Positions 40,101 to 48,583 are shown, numbered from the stretch's first letter. The stretch is DNA of 64,000 nucleotides from JASGIT01 sp047601665 (GCA_047601665.1 JASGIT010000001.1:3720001-3784000), one strand, 5' to 3'. Numbers and translations: made by a program. Notes: generated by a model not told the origin, from the letters alone.

Positions 40101-40621
40101 AGGTCGATCAGCCCGCCGCGCACCGCGTATTCGCCCGGGCTGACGACTTGCGACACATGCGCGTAGCCCGCCAGCGTGAGCTGGGCGCGCAGCCGGGCTT
40201 CGTCGAGCCGTTGCTTGACCTTGAAGTGGAAGGTGTAGCCCGCCATGAACGCGGGCGGCGCCAGGCGGTACAGCGCGGTGGTGGCGGGCACCAGCACCAC
40301 GTCCGCGCCGTCCTTGGCGTCGCGCTGGTTGATGCGCCAGAGCGTGGCCAGGCGCTCGCTGATCAGGTCCTGGTGCGGCGAGAAGGTGTCGTAGGGCAGC
40401 GTTTCCCAGTCGGGGAACAGGGCGCAGCGCAGCGCGGGCGCGAAGAACGCCATCTCGGCCATCAGGCGCTGGGCGTCGCCCGCGTCGGCGGTGACAATGG
40501 CCGTGACGCGGCGGGCGGATTTTTCGCGCTCGGCCAGGCGGGCGAGCAAGAGGGCATCGGCGCTGCCCACGGGGCGGGGCAGGGCGAAGCGTTTTCCGGG
40601 GGAGAGTTTGGGCAGATCCAT
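37148..40621 (-). CDS. mfd: Transcription-repair coupling factor
   Basis: 1157 residues, the usual Mfd length. The UvrB-homology region (LFPDWETLPYDTFSPHQD; FDDEIDSIRTFDPDTQRS), the RNA polymerase-interaction domain (GDPVVHSAHGIGRYRGL), a translocase with Walker A (CGDVGFGKTEVALRAAF), DEEH box (LLIIDEEHRFG), TATPIPRTLGMAL and QLRGRVGRS, then the C-terminal TRCF domain follow in order. It removes stalled RNA polymerase and recruits UvrA. The start at 40621 (MDLPKLS) is divergent from ispD with 27 bp between; a far longer in-frame opening is rejected. Confidence 0.97.
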   Translation of the reverse strand: MDLPKLSPGKRFALPRPVGSADALLLARLAEREKSARRVTAIVTADAGDAQRLMAEMAFFAPALRCALFPDWETLPYDTFSPHQDLISERLATLWRINQRDAKDGADVVLVPATTALYRLAPPAFMAGYTFHFKVKQRLDEARLRAQLTLAGYAHVSQVVSPGEYAVRGGLIDLFPMGSPQPFRIDLFDDEIDSIRTFDPDTQRSLYPVPEVRLLPGREFPMDDAARARFRSRWRELLEGDPTKSRIYKDMGNGVATAGIEYYLPLFFDDTATVFDYLGQDATVVLHGDLEPAFQRFWQDTRERFRMIQGDPERPALPPESLFLTADQFYQRAKECAQLALRGEVADVEHNAFAAALPSLTVVRGADDPLARLQAHIRATPHRVLILAESAGRRESLLDFLRASGLNPPAFDSLAEFEGQPEEKIGIATAALTTGFAWSEQALDFVTETELFAAGPTTRRRKKQEQVSDVEALIKDLSELNVGDPVVHSAHGIGRYRGLINMDVGQKNPDGTPALQEFLHLEYADKATLYVPVSQLQLIGRYTGVSADEAPLHKLGSGQWEKAKRRAAEQVRDAAAELLNIYARRAAREGHAFRFQPADYEVFATDFGFEETADQKAAIHAVVQDMISPRPMDRLVCGDVGFGKTEVALRAAFVAVTGGKQVAFLAPTTLLAEQHYQTLVDRFSKWPVKVAEMSRFRSAKEISAAAKGLADGTVDIVVGTHKLLSESVKFQNLGLLIIDEEHRFGVRHKEAMKALRAEVDVLTLTATPIPRTLGMALEGLRDLSVIATAPQRRLAIKTFVRNEGTGVIREAVLRELKRGGQVYFLHNEVETIENRRQKLEEILPEARIAVAHGQMPERELERVMRDFVAQRYNLLLCSTIIETGIDVPSANTIVISRADKFGLAQLHQLRGRVGRSHHQAYAYLMVPDVDGLTKQAAQRLDAIQQMEELGSGFYLAMHDLEIRGAGEVLGDNQSGNMMEIGFQLYNEMLSEAVSALKAGKEPDLLSPMQAATDINLHAPALLPDDYCGDVHLRLSFYKKLATARNPDQIDRLLEELVDRFGKLPPQAQTLIDVHRLRVLSQPYGVVKVDAAPGVIHITFKPQPPVDPMAIIHLIQKNKHIKLAGNEKLRIERELPEAQARAQMVRDVLRSLGQPIAA

Positions 40622-40648
40622 GAGCGGGGCAATTTTAGAATCCAGCCC

Positions 40649-41440
40649 ATGACAGAACTTTCCACCGCCGCGCCCCGCTTCTGGGGCCTGGTGCCTTGCG
40701 CGGGCACCGGCACGCGTGCGGTCGCTTCGGGCGATCTGCCCAAGCAATACCACCTGGTGGCGGGCCAGCCGCTGGTGCTGCACACGCTCTACGCTTTTGC
40801 GGGTGTCGCACGGCTGGCGGGCACGCTGGTGGCCGTGGCTGCGGGCGATCATTTCCTGGACAGCTACCCGCACGCGGCCTATTTCACGGTGGAATGCGGC
40901 GGCCCCACGCGCGCGGCCACGGTGCTGGGCGGGCTGCGCGCGCTGCGGGAGCGCGGCGCGCACGAATCCGACTGGGTGCTGGTGCACGACGCGGCGCGCT
41001 GCCTCGTCACCGCCGAGTTGATCAACACGCTCATCGATGCCTGCGCCTTTGATGCCGTGGGCGGCCTGCTGGGCCACAAGCTGGCCGATACGCTCAAGAC
41101 TGCCCTCAGCAGCCCCAGCGGCGACCGCGTGGCCGCCACGGTGGACCGCAGTGACAAATGGCTCGCGCAGACGCCGCAGATGTTCCGCCTGGGCGCCCTG
41201 GCCGGCGCGCTGGAACATGCAGGCCCTGCGGTGACCGACGAGGCCAGCGCCATGGAGGCCCTGGGCCTGCACCCGCGCCTGGTGCCGGGCGGCGCGCAGA
41301 ACTTCAAGGTGACCTACCCGGACGACTTCGCGCTGGCCACCGCCGTGCTCATGCAGCGCCGGCACGGCGGCACGCTGGAGCGCTTTGGTGGCGTGCGCGG
41401 GCAGGGCACGGGCGACGTGCCGGGCAACCCCTTTTTCTAG
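40649..41440 (+). CDS. ispD: 2-C-methyl-D-erythritol 4-phosphate cytidylyltransferase
   Basis: MEP-pathway enzyme that joins CTP and MEP. 263 residues; GLVPCAGTGTRAVASGDLPKQY is the nucleotide loop with the conserved Lys, followed by VLVHDAARCLV and ATVDRSDKWLAQTPQMFR. The loop is slightly unusual (PCAGTGTR rather than PAAGxGxR), with the key Arg and Lys kept. Divergent from mfd, 9 bp before ispF. The C-terminus has a Gly-rich extension. Confidence 0.94.
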   Translation: MTELSTAAPRFWGLVPCAGTGTRAVASGDLPKQYHLVAGQPLVLHTLYAFAGVARLAGTLVAVAAGDHFLDSYPHAAYFTVECGGPTRAATVLGGLRALRERGAHESDWVLVHDAARCLVTAELINTLIDACAFDAVGGLLGHKLADTLKTALSSPSGDRVAATVDRSDKWLAQTPQMFRLGALAGALEHAGPAVTDEASAMEALGLHPRLVPGGAQNFKVTYPDDFALATAVLMQRRHGGTLERFGGVRGQGTGDVPGNPFF

Positions 41441-41449
41441 GAACGATCG

Positions 41450-41938
41450 ATGAATTTTCCGAACTTCCGGATCGGCGAAGGCTGGGATGTGCACGCCCTG
41501 GTGCCGGGCCGCCGCCTGGTGATCGGCGGCGTCGAGGTGCCGCACACCCTGGGCCTGCTGGGCCATTCCGACGCCGACGTGCTGCTGCACGCGATTACCG
41601 ATGCGCTGCTGGGCGCGGCGGCGCTGGGCGACATCGGCACGCACTTCCCCGACACCGACGCGCGCTTTCGCGGTGCGGATTCCGCCGTGCTGCTGGCCGA
41701 GGCCGCGCGCCGCGTGCGTGAACAGGGCTGGGAGATCGCCAACGTGGACAGCACCGTGATCGCCCAGGCCCCGCGCCTGGCCGCGCACATTCCCGCCATG
41801 CGCGCCTGCGTCGCGCGAACGCTGGGGCTCGCGGAAAACCAGGTGAACGTGAAGGCCAAGACCGCCGAGCGCCTGGGGCCCGTGGGGCAGGGCGCGGCCA
41901 TCGAGGCGCGCGCGGCGGCCTTGGTGTTCAGTCGTTGA
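41450..41938 (+). CDS. ispF: 2-C-methyl-D-erythritol 2,4-cyclodiphosphate synthase
   Basis: MEP-pathway trimeric zinc enzyme, 162 residues. GEGWDVHALVPGRRL and LGHSDADVLLHAITDALLGA hold the metal ligands, and KAKTAERLGPVGQG the C-terminal signature. GEGWDVH differs slightly from the usual G-x-G-Y/F-D-x-H. It follows ispD as an operon; its end overlaps the convergent envZ stop by 11 bp. Confidence 0.95.
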   Translation: MNFPNFRIGEGWDVHALVPGRRLVIGGVEVPHTLGLLGHSDADVLLHAITDALLGAAALGDIGTHFPDTDARFRGADSAVLLAEAARRVREQGWEIANVDSTVIAQAPRLAAHIPAMRACVARTLGLAENQVNVKAKTAERLGPVGQGAAIEARAAALVFSR

Positions 41939-43430
41939 ACGCTTCGGGCGACTGCGGCGGCAGGTGCCGCTTGACCTGAGGGCGTTGCAGGCGCTGCTTG
42001 GTGCCCTTGCCCTTGGGCGGTTCGCTCGCGCGCTGCAATTGAATGTGCGCCACCAGCCCGCCCGAGGCCGAGTTGGCCAGCGCGAACACGCCGCCCATGC
42101 GCTGCACCGTCTTATCGACGATGGACAGGCCCAGCCCCGCGCCCGTGGCCGCCGTGCGCGCCGAGTCGCCGCGGTAGAAGGGCTTGGTCAGGTTGGCCAG
42201 CTGCTCGGGCGGCACGCCGGTGCCGTGGTCGCGCAGCTTGAGGTAGACCCAGTGTTCCTGGTCGGTGGCCTTGATGTCCACGTGGGTCACGTCGGTGTCG
42301 GGCGTCTTGCCGTAGCGGCGCGCGTTTTCGAGCAGGTTCGAGATCACGCGCGCCAGTTCCACCTCGTCGGCCATCACGTTCAGGTTGGGGGGCACATCCA
42401 TGTGGATTTGCAGTTCGCTGTGGTTCTGCACCGCGTACATGCAGGACGAGGCCACGGCGTGCAGGTTCACGGGGGACAGGGCCACGTAGTCGGGCCGCGC
42501 GTAGTCGAGGAATTTGTCGATGGTGGCGTCGAGCTGCACGATGTCGGCCACCATGTGCTCGCGCGCCACGTCGTCGGCCACGCTCATCTCGGTTTCGAGC
42601 CTGAGGCGCGCCAGCGGCGTGCGCAGGTCGTGCGAGATGCCCGCGAGCATCACAGCGCGGTCTTGCTCCAGCTTGGCGAGTTTTTGCGCCATGCGGTTGA
42701 AGCCGATGTTGACCTCGCGGATCTCGCTGGTCACGGCCTCTTCGTCCAGTTGGCTCGCGGTGAAATCGCCCTCGCGCAACCGGTTGGCGGCGGAGGACAG
42801 TTGCTTCAGGGGCCGGTTGATGAGCCGCGCGATCAGCGCCGCGCCCATGAGCGAAAGCGCCCCGGCGGTGATCAGCCAGATCAGCCAGGTGGTGCCGCCC
42901 GCGGGGCTGAAGCGCGAGCGGTCCATCAGCAGCCAGTTCGGGTCGCCGTTGATGGTGAAGCCCACCCACAGGCCTTTTTCGCCGTTGACGTTGCTGGCCA
43001 CGATGGTGCCGGGGCCTAGGCGTGCGGTGAGCTCCTCGGTCAGGCGCGTGCCCAGGGTGTTCTGTTCGAGCAATTCGTACTTGTCGCCCGGCTCGCGCGG
43101 CAGGATGCGCACGCCCTCCTGGTCGGCCATGGTCTTGATGAGCGACACGCGGGCGATGGCGTCGGCGTGCACCAGCGCCGCGCGGCTCAGGTTGACCAGG
43201 GAGGCGATCTGCTGCGCCGTGTGCAGCGCGCGCGGTTCGAATTCGAGCGCGCGCAGCGTCTGCAGCCACGCCAGGATGCTGCCCACCAGCAGCAGCGCGA
43301 GCAGGAAGAAGGTGCGCCAGAACAGGTTCAGCCTCATGCGGCTGGCTTTGTGCGCCTGGGCGCGGCGGGTGTATTCCAGCGGCGCGGGGCTGGTGGCGTC
43401 GGCTGGCGGCGCGTCGTGCACGGCGTTCAT
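41928..43430 (-). CDS. envZ: EnvZ-type osmosensing histidine kinase
   Basis: 500 residues with two membrane helices (FWRTFFLLALLLVGSILAWL; TWLIWLITAGALSLMGAALI), a periplasmic part between them, HAMP, the phospho-acceptor site GISHDLRTPLARLRLETEM (His in the EnvZ-like context) and a GHKL ATPase (NLLENARRYG; RDHGTGVPPEQ; GAGLGLSIV). It phosphorylates OmpR. ompR lies upstream across a 144-bp gap that holds a repeat. A start at the MRLNLFWRTFF methionine, 31 codons in, is possible. Confidence 0.94.
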   Translation of the reverse strand: MNAVHDAPPADATSPAPLEYTRRAQAHKASRMRLNLFWRTFFLLALLLVGSILAWLQTLRALEFEPRALHTAQQIASLVNLSRAALVHADAIARVSLIKTMADQEGVRILPREPGDKYELLEQNTLGTRLTEELTARLGPGTIVASNVNGEKGLWVGFTINGDPNWLLMDRSRFSPAGGTTWLIWLITAGALSLMGAALIARLINRPLKQLSSAANRLREGDFTASQLDEEAVTSEIREVNIGFNRMAQKLAKLEQDRAVMLAGISHDLRTPLARLRLETEMSVADDVAREHMVADIVQLDATIDKFLDYARPDYVALSPVNLHAVASSCMYAVQNHSELQIHMDVPPNLNVMADEVELARVISNLLENARRYGKTPDTDVTHVDIKATDQEHWVYLKLRDHGTGVPPEQLANLTKPFYRGDSARTAATGAGLGLSIVDKTVQRMGGVFALANSASGGLVAHIQLQRASEPPKGKGTKQRLQRPQVKRHLPPQSPEAFND

Positions 43431-43467
43431 GTGTGGGGAGAAGTCCTGAAAACTGGCACTGAGCCAA

Positions 43468-43567
43468 GCCGGCAGACGCCGCGCAAGGGCCGCCCCGCCG
43501 CGCTGGCGGCGTCCCCCTTCCCGGCGATAGCCGAGAGAAGGGGGAAGGAGCGAAGCGACATAGGGGG
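43468..43567. repeat. Long interspersed intergenic repeat, copy 2
   Basis: Begins GCCGGCAGACGCCGCGC and nearly matches 4809-4918 over the first 50 bp; the second half diverges but keeps the pattern of a purine-rich block and a terminal G-run just before the ompR stop. It sits between ompR and envZ, so it may tune expression of the second gene. Confidence 0.8.
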
Positions 43568-43574
43568 ATGCTCC

Positions 43575-44306
43575 TTAATTCGCCCCGTCCGGCACGAACA
43601 CGTAGCCCACGCCCCACACCGTCTGGATGTAGCGCGGCGCGGCGGCGTCCACCTCGATGAGCTTGCGCAGGCGCGAGACCTGCACGTCCAGGCTGCGGTC
43701 GAACGGCTCGAACTCGCGCCCGCGCGCCAGCAGCGCCAGCTTTTCGCGCGACAGCGGCTGGCGCGGGTGGCGCACCAGGGCCTTGAGCATGGCGAATTCG
43801 CCCGTGGTCAGGGGCAGTTCCTCGCCGTTCTTCTGCAATGCGCGCGTGCCCAGGTCGAAGTTGAAGGGGCCGAAGGTGACCACCTCGTTGTCGCCCGAGG
43901 GCGCGCCGGGCGCCTCCTGCGGCGGGCGGCGGCGCAGCACGGCGTGGATGCGCGCCAGCAGTTCGCGCGGGTTGAAGGGCTTGCCCAGGTAGTCGTCTGC
44001 GCCCACCTCCAGGCCGACGATGCGGTCCACGTCCTCGCCCTTGGCGGTGAGCATGATGATGGGCGTGCGGTCGTTCGCGGCGCGCAGGCGGCGGCAGATG
44101 GACAGGCCGTCCTCGCCGGGCATCATCAGGTCGAGCACGATGAGGTCCACCGTCTCGCGCAGCAGGATACGGTTGAGCGCCTTGCCGTCTTCCGCGATCA
44201 TCACCTCGAAGCCTTCCTGTGCGAGGTAGCGGCGCAGCAGGTCGCGGATGCGCGCATCGTCGTCCACCACCAGGATCTTGTCGGTGCGGTTGGTCGTAGC
44301 GGTCAT
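43575..44306 (-). CDS. ompR: OmpR-type response regulator
   Basis: 243 residues. Receiver domain with acidic pocket (VVDDDAR), phospho-Asp in VDLIVLDLMMPGEDG, Thr in IIMLTAKGE and Lys in GADDYLGKPFNPREL; then a winged-helix DNA-binding domain (SREKLALLARGREFEPFDRS; YIQTVWGVGYVFV). ATG 44306 follows GGGGAAGA. The gene precedes envZ; the pair controls porins and osmotic response in the family. Confidence 0.95.
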   Translation of the reverse strand: MTATTNRTDKILVVDDDARIRDLLRRYLAQEGFEVMIAEDGKALNRILLRETVDLIVLDLMMPGEDGLSICRRLRAANDRTPIIMLTAKGEDVDRIVGLEVGADDYLGKPFNPRELLARIHAVLRRRPPQEAPGAPSGDNEVVTFGPFNFDLGTRALQKNGEELPLTTGEFAMLKALVRHPRQPLSREKLALLARGREFEPFDRSLDVQVSRLRKLIEVDAAAPRYIQTVWGVGYVFVPDGAN

Positions 44307-44495
44307 GGTTCTTCCCCAGTCCTATTTGTAACAGAGCCGATTCTGACCAGCTTGCGCATGAAAGTTCGGGGTTGGCGCCTGGATTTTTATGTCTGTTACA
44401 TATCTTGCGGCACTGTCCTGGCGGCTTGCAGGGGCTTCATGCGCCCGGGGCCGGGCAGCGGTTAAGGTGGCATCCGCATCGCGTGAAAGGGATTT

Positions 44496-45209
44496 ATGAG
44501 AAATGCTTCCAAAATAATAGCTGCCAGCGCTTTACTGGCAACGGCTTTGAGCACATTTGCCCAAAATACGGGCACTGGCGCGCCGCAGAACGTGGTGCAG
44601 CTTTCCGCCTCCGGCACGGTGGACGTGCAGCAGGATTTGCTGGTGCTGACCCTGGGCACGAGCAAGGAGGGCGCGGACGCCGCCACCGTGCAGACCCAGC
44701 TCAAGCAGGCGCTGGACGCCGCCCTGGCCGAGGCCAAGCGCGCGGCCCAGCCGGGGCAGATGGACGTGCGCACCGGCCCCTTTGGCCTGTATCCGCGCTA
44801 CGGCAAGGACGGCAAGATCAGCGCCTGGCAGGGCAGGGCGGAACTGGTGCTCGAAGGGCGCGACTTCGCGCGCATCACCGCCACGGCGGGCAAGGTGCAG
44901 AGCATGACCATCAGCCAGATCGGCTTTGGCCTGTCGCGCGAAGCGCGCGCCAAGGTGGAGGGAGAGGCGCAGGCCCAGGCCATCGATCAATTCAAGGCCC
45001 GCGCCCTCGAACTGGCCAAGGGCTTTGGCTTCAGCGGCTACACGCTGCGCGAGGTGGCGGTGAACAGCAATGAAATGGGTTCCGGCCCGCGCCCGCGCAT
45101 GTTGGCGATGGAGGCCAAGGCCGCCTCGTATTCCGACGCGCCCGTGCCGGTGGAGGCAGGTAAGGCGCAGGTGGTGGTGAACGTCTCGGGCTCCGTCCAG
45201 ATGAAGTAA
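44496..45209 (+). CDS. SIMPL-domain (DUF541) exported protein
   Basis: 237 residues with a signal peptide (SKIIAASALLATALSTFAQ) and a SIMPL fold (VVQLSASGTVDVQQDLLVLTL; LEGRDFARITATAG; ISQIGFGLSREARAK; QAVVVNVSG is seen as KAQVVVNVSG). Periplasmic; function of the family is not settled. The signal peptide is encoded by a copy of the comamonad-type repeat. ATG 44496 has a GAAAGG site. Confidence 0.88.
   Translation: MRNASKIIAASALLATALSTFAQNTGTGAPQNVVQLSASGTVDVQQDLLVLTLGTSKEGADAATVQTQLKQALDAALAEAKRAAQPGQMDVRTGPFGLYPRYGKDGKISAWQGRAELVLEGRDFARITATAGKVQSMTISQIGFGLSREARAKVEGEAQAQAIDQFKARALELAKGFGFSGYTLREVAVNSNEMGSGPRPRMLAMEAKAASYSDAPVPVEAGKAQVVVNVSGSVQMK
44504..44545. repeat. Comamonad-type short repeat, copy f, inside a signal-peptide coding region
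   Basis: AAAATAATAGCTGCCAGCG then CTTTACTGGCAACGG. The copy is in frame and encodes IIAASALLATAL, the hydrophobic core of the SIMPL protein's signal peptide. Confidence 0.65.
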
Positions 45210-45223
45210 GGGACTAGATTTTG

Positions 45224-45274
45224 GGCCAAATTGGCCTCCAGCCCAGTCCCATCAAGCGTTAGCAGCTATGAAAA
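45224..45274. repeat. Comamonad-type short intergenic repeat, copy g, inverted orientation
   Basis: GGCCAAATTGGCCTCCAGCC then AAGCGTTAGCAGCTATG, between the convergent SIMPL and bdhA genes. It is the reverse complement of the arrangement seen at 7554 and 37084. Confidence 0.8.
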
Positions 45275-45286
45275 CGGTAGTGCCGC

Positions 45287-46072
45287 TTACTGCGCCGCCC
45301 AGCCGCCGTCCATGTTCCATGCCACACCGCGCACGTTGTTGGCGGCGGGCGAGCAGAAGAACACGGCCAGCTCGCCCAGTTCCTCGGGCGTGGTGAACTG
45401 CATCGAAGGCTCCTTCTCGCCCAGCAGCAGTTTCTTGGCGTCCTCGTTGGAAATGCCATGTTGCGCGGCCTTGGCGTCCACCTGCTTCTGCACCAGCGGC
45501 GTCAGCACCCAGCCGGGGCAGATGGCGTTGCAGGTCACGCCGGTGGGGGCCGTCTCCAGCGCCGTGACCTTGGTCAGGCCCACGATGCCGTGCTTGGCCG
45601 CCACGTAGGCCGCCTTCTGCGCCGAGGCCACCAGCCCGTGCACCGAGGCCACGTTGATGATGCGGCCCCAGTTGGCCGCCTTCATCGCGGGCAGCGCCAG
45701 GCGCGAGGTGTGGAAGGCGCTGCTGAGGTTGATGGCGATGATCGCGTCCCAGCGCTCGGCGGGGAAGTCTTCCACATTGGCCACGTGCTGGATGCCCGCG
45801 TTGTTCACCACGATGTCGAGGCGGCCGAACTGGGCCGCGCCCTGCTTCATCATGTCCTCGATCTCGGCGGGCTTGCCCATGTCCGCGCCGTGGTAGCCCA
45901 CCTGCACGCCGCCCGCGGCCTGGCCGGCGGCCAGGATCTCGGCGCGCGGGCCGTCCACGTCGCCAAAGCCGTTCATGAGGATGTTCGCCCCCTGGCGCGC
46001 GAGCGCCTTGGCGATGCCCAGCCCGATGCCGCTGGTGGAGCCGGTGACGAGGGCGGTTTTGCCTTTGAGCAT
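45287..46072 (-). CDS. bdhA: 3-hydroxybutyrate dehydrogenase
   Basis: NAD-dependent short-chain dehydrogenase, 261 residues. TGSTSGIGLGIA is the dinucleotide loop; NNAGIQHVA, the Ser in INVASVHGLV and Y-x3-K in AYVAAKHG complete the active site. The PGWVLTPLVQKQVD segment and C-terminal VRGVAWNMDGGWAAQ fit BdhA. It oxidises 3-hydroxybutyrate, the product of PHB breakdown by PhaZ, to acetoacetate. Confidence 0.93.
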   Translation of the reverse strand: MLKGKTALVTGSTSGIGLGIAKALARQGANILMNGFGDVDGPRAEILAAGQAAGGVQVGYHGADMGKPAEIEDMMKQGAAQFGRLDIVVNNAGIQHVANVEDFPAERWDAIIAINLSSAFHTSRLALPAMKAANWGRIINVASVHGLVASAQKAAYVAAKHGIVGLTKVTALETAPTGVTCNAICPGWVLTPLVQKQVDAKAAQHGISNEDAKKLLLGEKEPSMQFTTPEELGELAVFFCSPAANNVRGVAWNMDGGWAAQ

Positions 46073-46190
46073 GTGAATTTCTCCGAGTGAATAATGGGAA
46101 GGAATAGCCGAGCCATTATTGAGTCATGTCCGCCCCTTCCGTCCCCTTGATCGAACCTACGCTGAACTACGTATTGCCGGGGGGCGCCGC

Positions 46191-48452
46191 ATGAAAAGCA
46201 TCGTGGCCCATACCGCGCCCGCGGACCCGCTGGGCACCAGCGTCTCCGCCGCCGCCGTCGTCCGCACCGAGGCCGAGTCGGTGTCGCCCCTGCTCGCCGC
46301 CACCGCCCACACGCTGCCCGAGCAGGTGAACGCGCTGGCCCGCGCGCGCGCCTTCGCCGAGCCGTTGATCGCGGGCGAAACCATGGAGACCGGCGAGAAC
46401 ACGCTGGAGCACGCCGACGCGGTCGCCGCCATCCTCAAGGGCGTGGGCGGCTCCGAGGCCATGCAGGCCGCCAGCTACCTGGTGCACGCCTGCATCCACC
46501 TGAACAAGCCTGAGGAAGTCATCGCCAAGGCCTTCGGCGAGAACTTCGCCACCCTGGCGGTCGAGACCACCAAGCTCATGCGCGTGCAGCAGCAGGCGCG
46601 CGAGGCCGAAACCACCAGCCAGCGCGTGGACGACGCGGCCGTGCAGACCGAGAACGTGCGCAAAATGCTCCTGGGCTTCTCGCGCGACCTGCGCGTGGTC
46701 ATGCTGCGCCTGGCCTCGCGCCTGCAAACCCTGCGCTTCCACGCCGCGAGCAAGCGCCCCGTGCCGCCCAGCCTCGCGCGCGAGGCGCTGCACGTGTTCG
46801 CGCCGCTGGCCAACCGCCTGGGCGTCTGGCAGATGAAGTGGGAACTGGAAGACCTCGCCTTCCGCTTTCTGGAGCCCGACACCTACAAGCAGATCGCCCG
46901 CCTGCTCGACGAAAAGCGCACCGGGCGCGAGATCTACATGGCGCAGCTGCGCAGCCGGCTGGAGTCGGAACTGCGCGCGCGCAGCATCAGCGCCAGCGTG
47001 CAGGGGCGGCCCAAGCACATCTACAGCATCGTCAAGAAAATGCGCGGCAAGTCGCTGGACTTCGACCAGGTGTTCGACATCCGCGCGCTGCGCGTGATCG
47101 TGCCCACGGTCAAGGACTGCTACGCCGCGCTGTCGTGGGTGCACGAGCAGTTCGTTGCCATCGACGCCGAGTTCGACGACTACATCGCCAAGCCCAAGCC
47201 CAACGGCTACCAGTCGCTGCACACCGTGGTGCGCGACGAGGCGGGCCGCGCGATCGAAATCCAGATCCGCACCCAGGCCATGCACGACCATGCCGAACAC
47301 GGCGTGGCCGCCCACTGGGCCTACAAAGAGGCGGGCGCCAAGGGCTACGCGGGCGTGTCCGCCACCGGCGAGTACGACGCAAAAATAGCCGCGCTGCGCC
47401 AACTGCTGGCCTGGGGCCGCGACCTGGCCGACACCAGCCACCTGGGCCTGTTCGACGACCGCATCTACGTGCTCACGCCCGACGCGGCCATCATCGAACT
47501 GACCCAGGGCGCCACGCCCGTGGACTTCGCCTACGCCGTGCACACAAACCTGGGCCACCGCTGCCGCGGCGCCAAGGTCGACGGCGTGATGGTGCCGCTC
47601 AACACGCCGCTGCAAAGCGGGCAGACGGTGGAAATCGTCACCGTCAAGGAAGGCCGCCCCTCGCGCGACTGGCTCAACCCCGAACTGGGCTACCTGGCGG
47701 GCCAGCGCGCACGCGCCAAGGTGCGCGCCTGGTTCAACGCCCAGGCCACGCACGAAACCACGGCGCGCGGGCGCGAGGCGGTCGAAAAGCTGCTCCAGCG
47801 CGAAGGCAAGACGGCCGTCAAGCTCGACGACCTGGCCGCGCAGCTCGGCTTCAAGACCGCCGACGCGCTGTTCGAGGTCGTGGGCAAGGACGAGTTCTCG
47901 CTGCGCAGCATCGAAACCCTGCTGCGCCCGCCCGAGCCCGCGGCGCCGGTCGAGGAACTGCTGTACCTCAAGAAAGCGCGCGCCGACGCCGCTCCCAAGG
48001 GCGGCGTGCTCGTGGTGGGCATTGACTCGCTGATGACCCAGCTCGCCAAATGCTGCCGCCCCGCGCCGCCCGACGACATCCGCGGCTTCGTCACGCGCGG
48101 CAAGGGCGTGAGCGTGCACCGCGCCGACTGCAGCAACTTCCGCGAAATGGCCGCGCGCAACGGCGAGCGCGTGATCGAAGTCGCCTGGGGCCGCCCCAAG
48201 GCGGAGGATGCGGCCGCCGCCGTCTACCCCGTGGACGTATCCGTCGAAGCCATCGACCGCCAGGGCCTGCTGCGCGACATCTCCGAAGTCTTCGCGCGCG
48301 AAAAGACCAACGTGATCGGCGTGCAGACCCAGTCCGTCAAGGGCATGGCCTGGATGACCTTCACCGTGGAGGTCGCGGACTCGGGCCGGCTGAACAAGGT
48401 GCTGTCCATCGTCGCCCAGGTCGCGGGCGTGCGCTCCGCGCGCAGGCGATGA
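46191..48452 (+). CDS. relA: RelA-type (p)ppGpp synthetase
   Basis: About 753 residues: degenerate HD region, RelA_SpoT synthetase (RPKHIYSIVKKMRGKSLDFDQ; DYIAKPKPNGYQSLHTVV; IEIQIRTQAMHDHAEHGVAAHWAYKE), TGS (IYVLTPDAAIIELTQGATPVDFAYAVH appears in this region), Zn-finger/CC region (KCCRPAPPDDIRGFVTRGKG) and C-terminal ACT. The hydrolase motif HDxxED is absent (YLVHACIHLNKPEEV), so it should synthesise but not degrade (p)ppGpp. ATG 46191 is preferred over an upstream TTG. tRNA-Val follows. Confidence 0.93.
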   Translation: MKSIVAHTAPADPLGTSVSAAAVVRTEAESVSPLLAATAHTLPEQVNALARARAFAEPLIAGETMETGENTLEHADAVAAILKGVGGSEAMQAASYLVHACIHLNKPEEVIAKAFGENFATLAVETTKLMRVQQQAREAETTSQRVDDAAVQTENVRKMLLGFSRDLRVVMLRLASRLQTLRFHAASKRPVPPSLAREALHVFAPLANRLGVWQMKWELEDLAFRFLEPDTYKQIARLLDEKRTGREIYMAQLRSRLESELRARSISASVQGRPKHIYSIVKKMRGKSLDFDQVFDIRALRVIVPTVKDCYAALSWVHEQFVAIDAEFDDYIAKPKPNGYQSLHTVVRDEAGRAIEIQIRTQAMHDHAEHGVAAHWAYKEAGAKGYAGVSATGEYDAKIAALRQLLAWGRDLADTSHLGLFDDRIYVLTPDAAIIELTQGATPVDFAYAVHTNLGHRCRGAKVDGVMVPLNTPLQSGQTVEIVTVKEGRPSRDWLNPELGYLAGQRARAKVRAWFNAQATHETTARGREAVEKLLQREGKTAVKLDDLAAQLGFKTADALFEVVGKDEFSLRSIETLLRPPEPAAPVEELLYLKKARADAAPKGGVLVVGIDSLMTQLAKCCRPAPPDDIRGFVTRGKGVSVHRADCSNFREMAARNGERVIEVAWGRPKAEDAAAAVYPVDVSVEAIDRQGLLRDISEVFAREKTNVIGVQTQSVKGMAWMTFTVEVADSGRLNKVLSIVAQVAGVRSARRR

Positions 48453-48507
48453 AGCCGGTGGGCGCTGATTTTGCTGCTATACTCTTGTTTTCTCGAACAA
48501 ACACACA

Positions 48508-48583
48508 GGCGCGTAGCTCAGCTGGTTAGAGCACCACCTTGACATGGTGGGGGTCGTTGGTTCGAGTCCAATCGCGCCTACCA
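48508..48583 (+). tRNA. tRNA-Val(GAC)
   Basis: 76 bases with encoded CCA. Acceptor stem GGCGCG/CGCGCC, anticodon stem-loop CCACCTTGACATGGTGG (anticodon GAC), T-arm with GGTTCGAGTCC. The phage integrase gene starts its 3' end only 77 bp downstream, so the tRNA 3' end is the probable attachment site. Confidence 0.97.

Noticed and set aside
37130..41440. A 1436-codon open frame on the plus strand opposite mfd
   Set aside because: His/Gln/Val/Ala-rich sequence without domains; it is the antisense shadow of mfd in high-GC DNA. The true gene there (ispD) starts at 40649.
46167..48119. A 650-codon minus-strand frame opposite relA
   Set aside because: Shadow of relA; no ribosome site and skewed composition.
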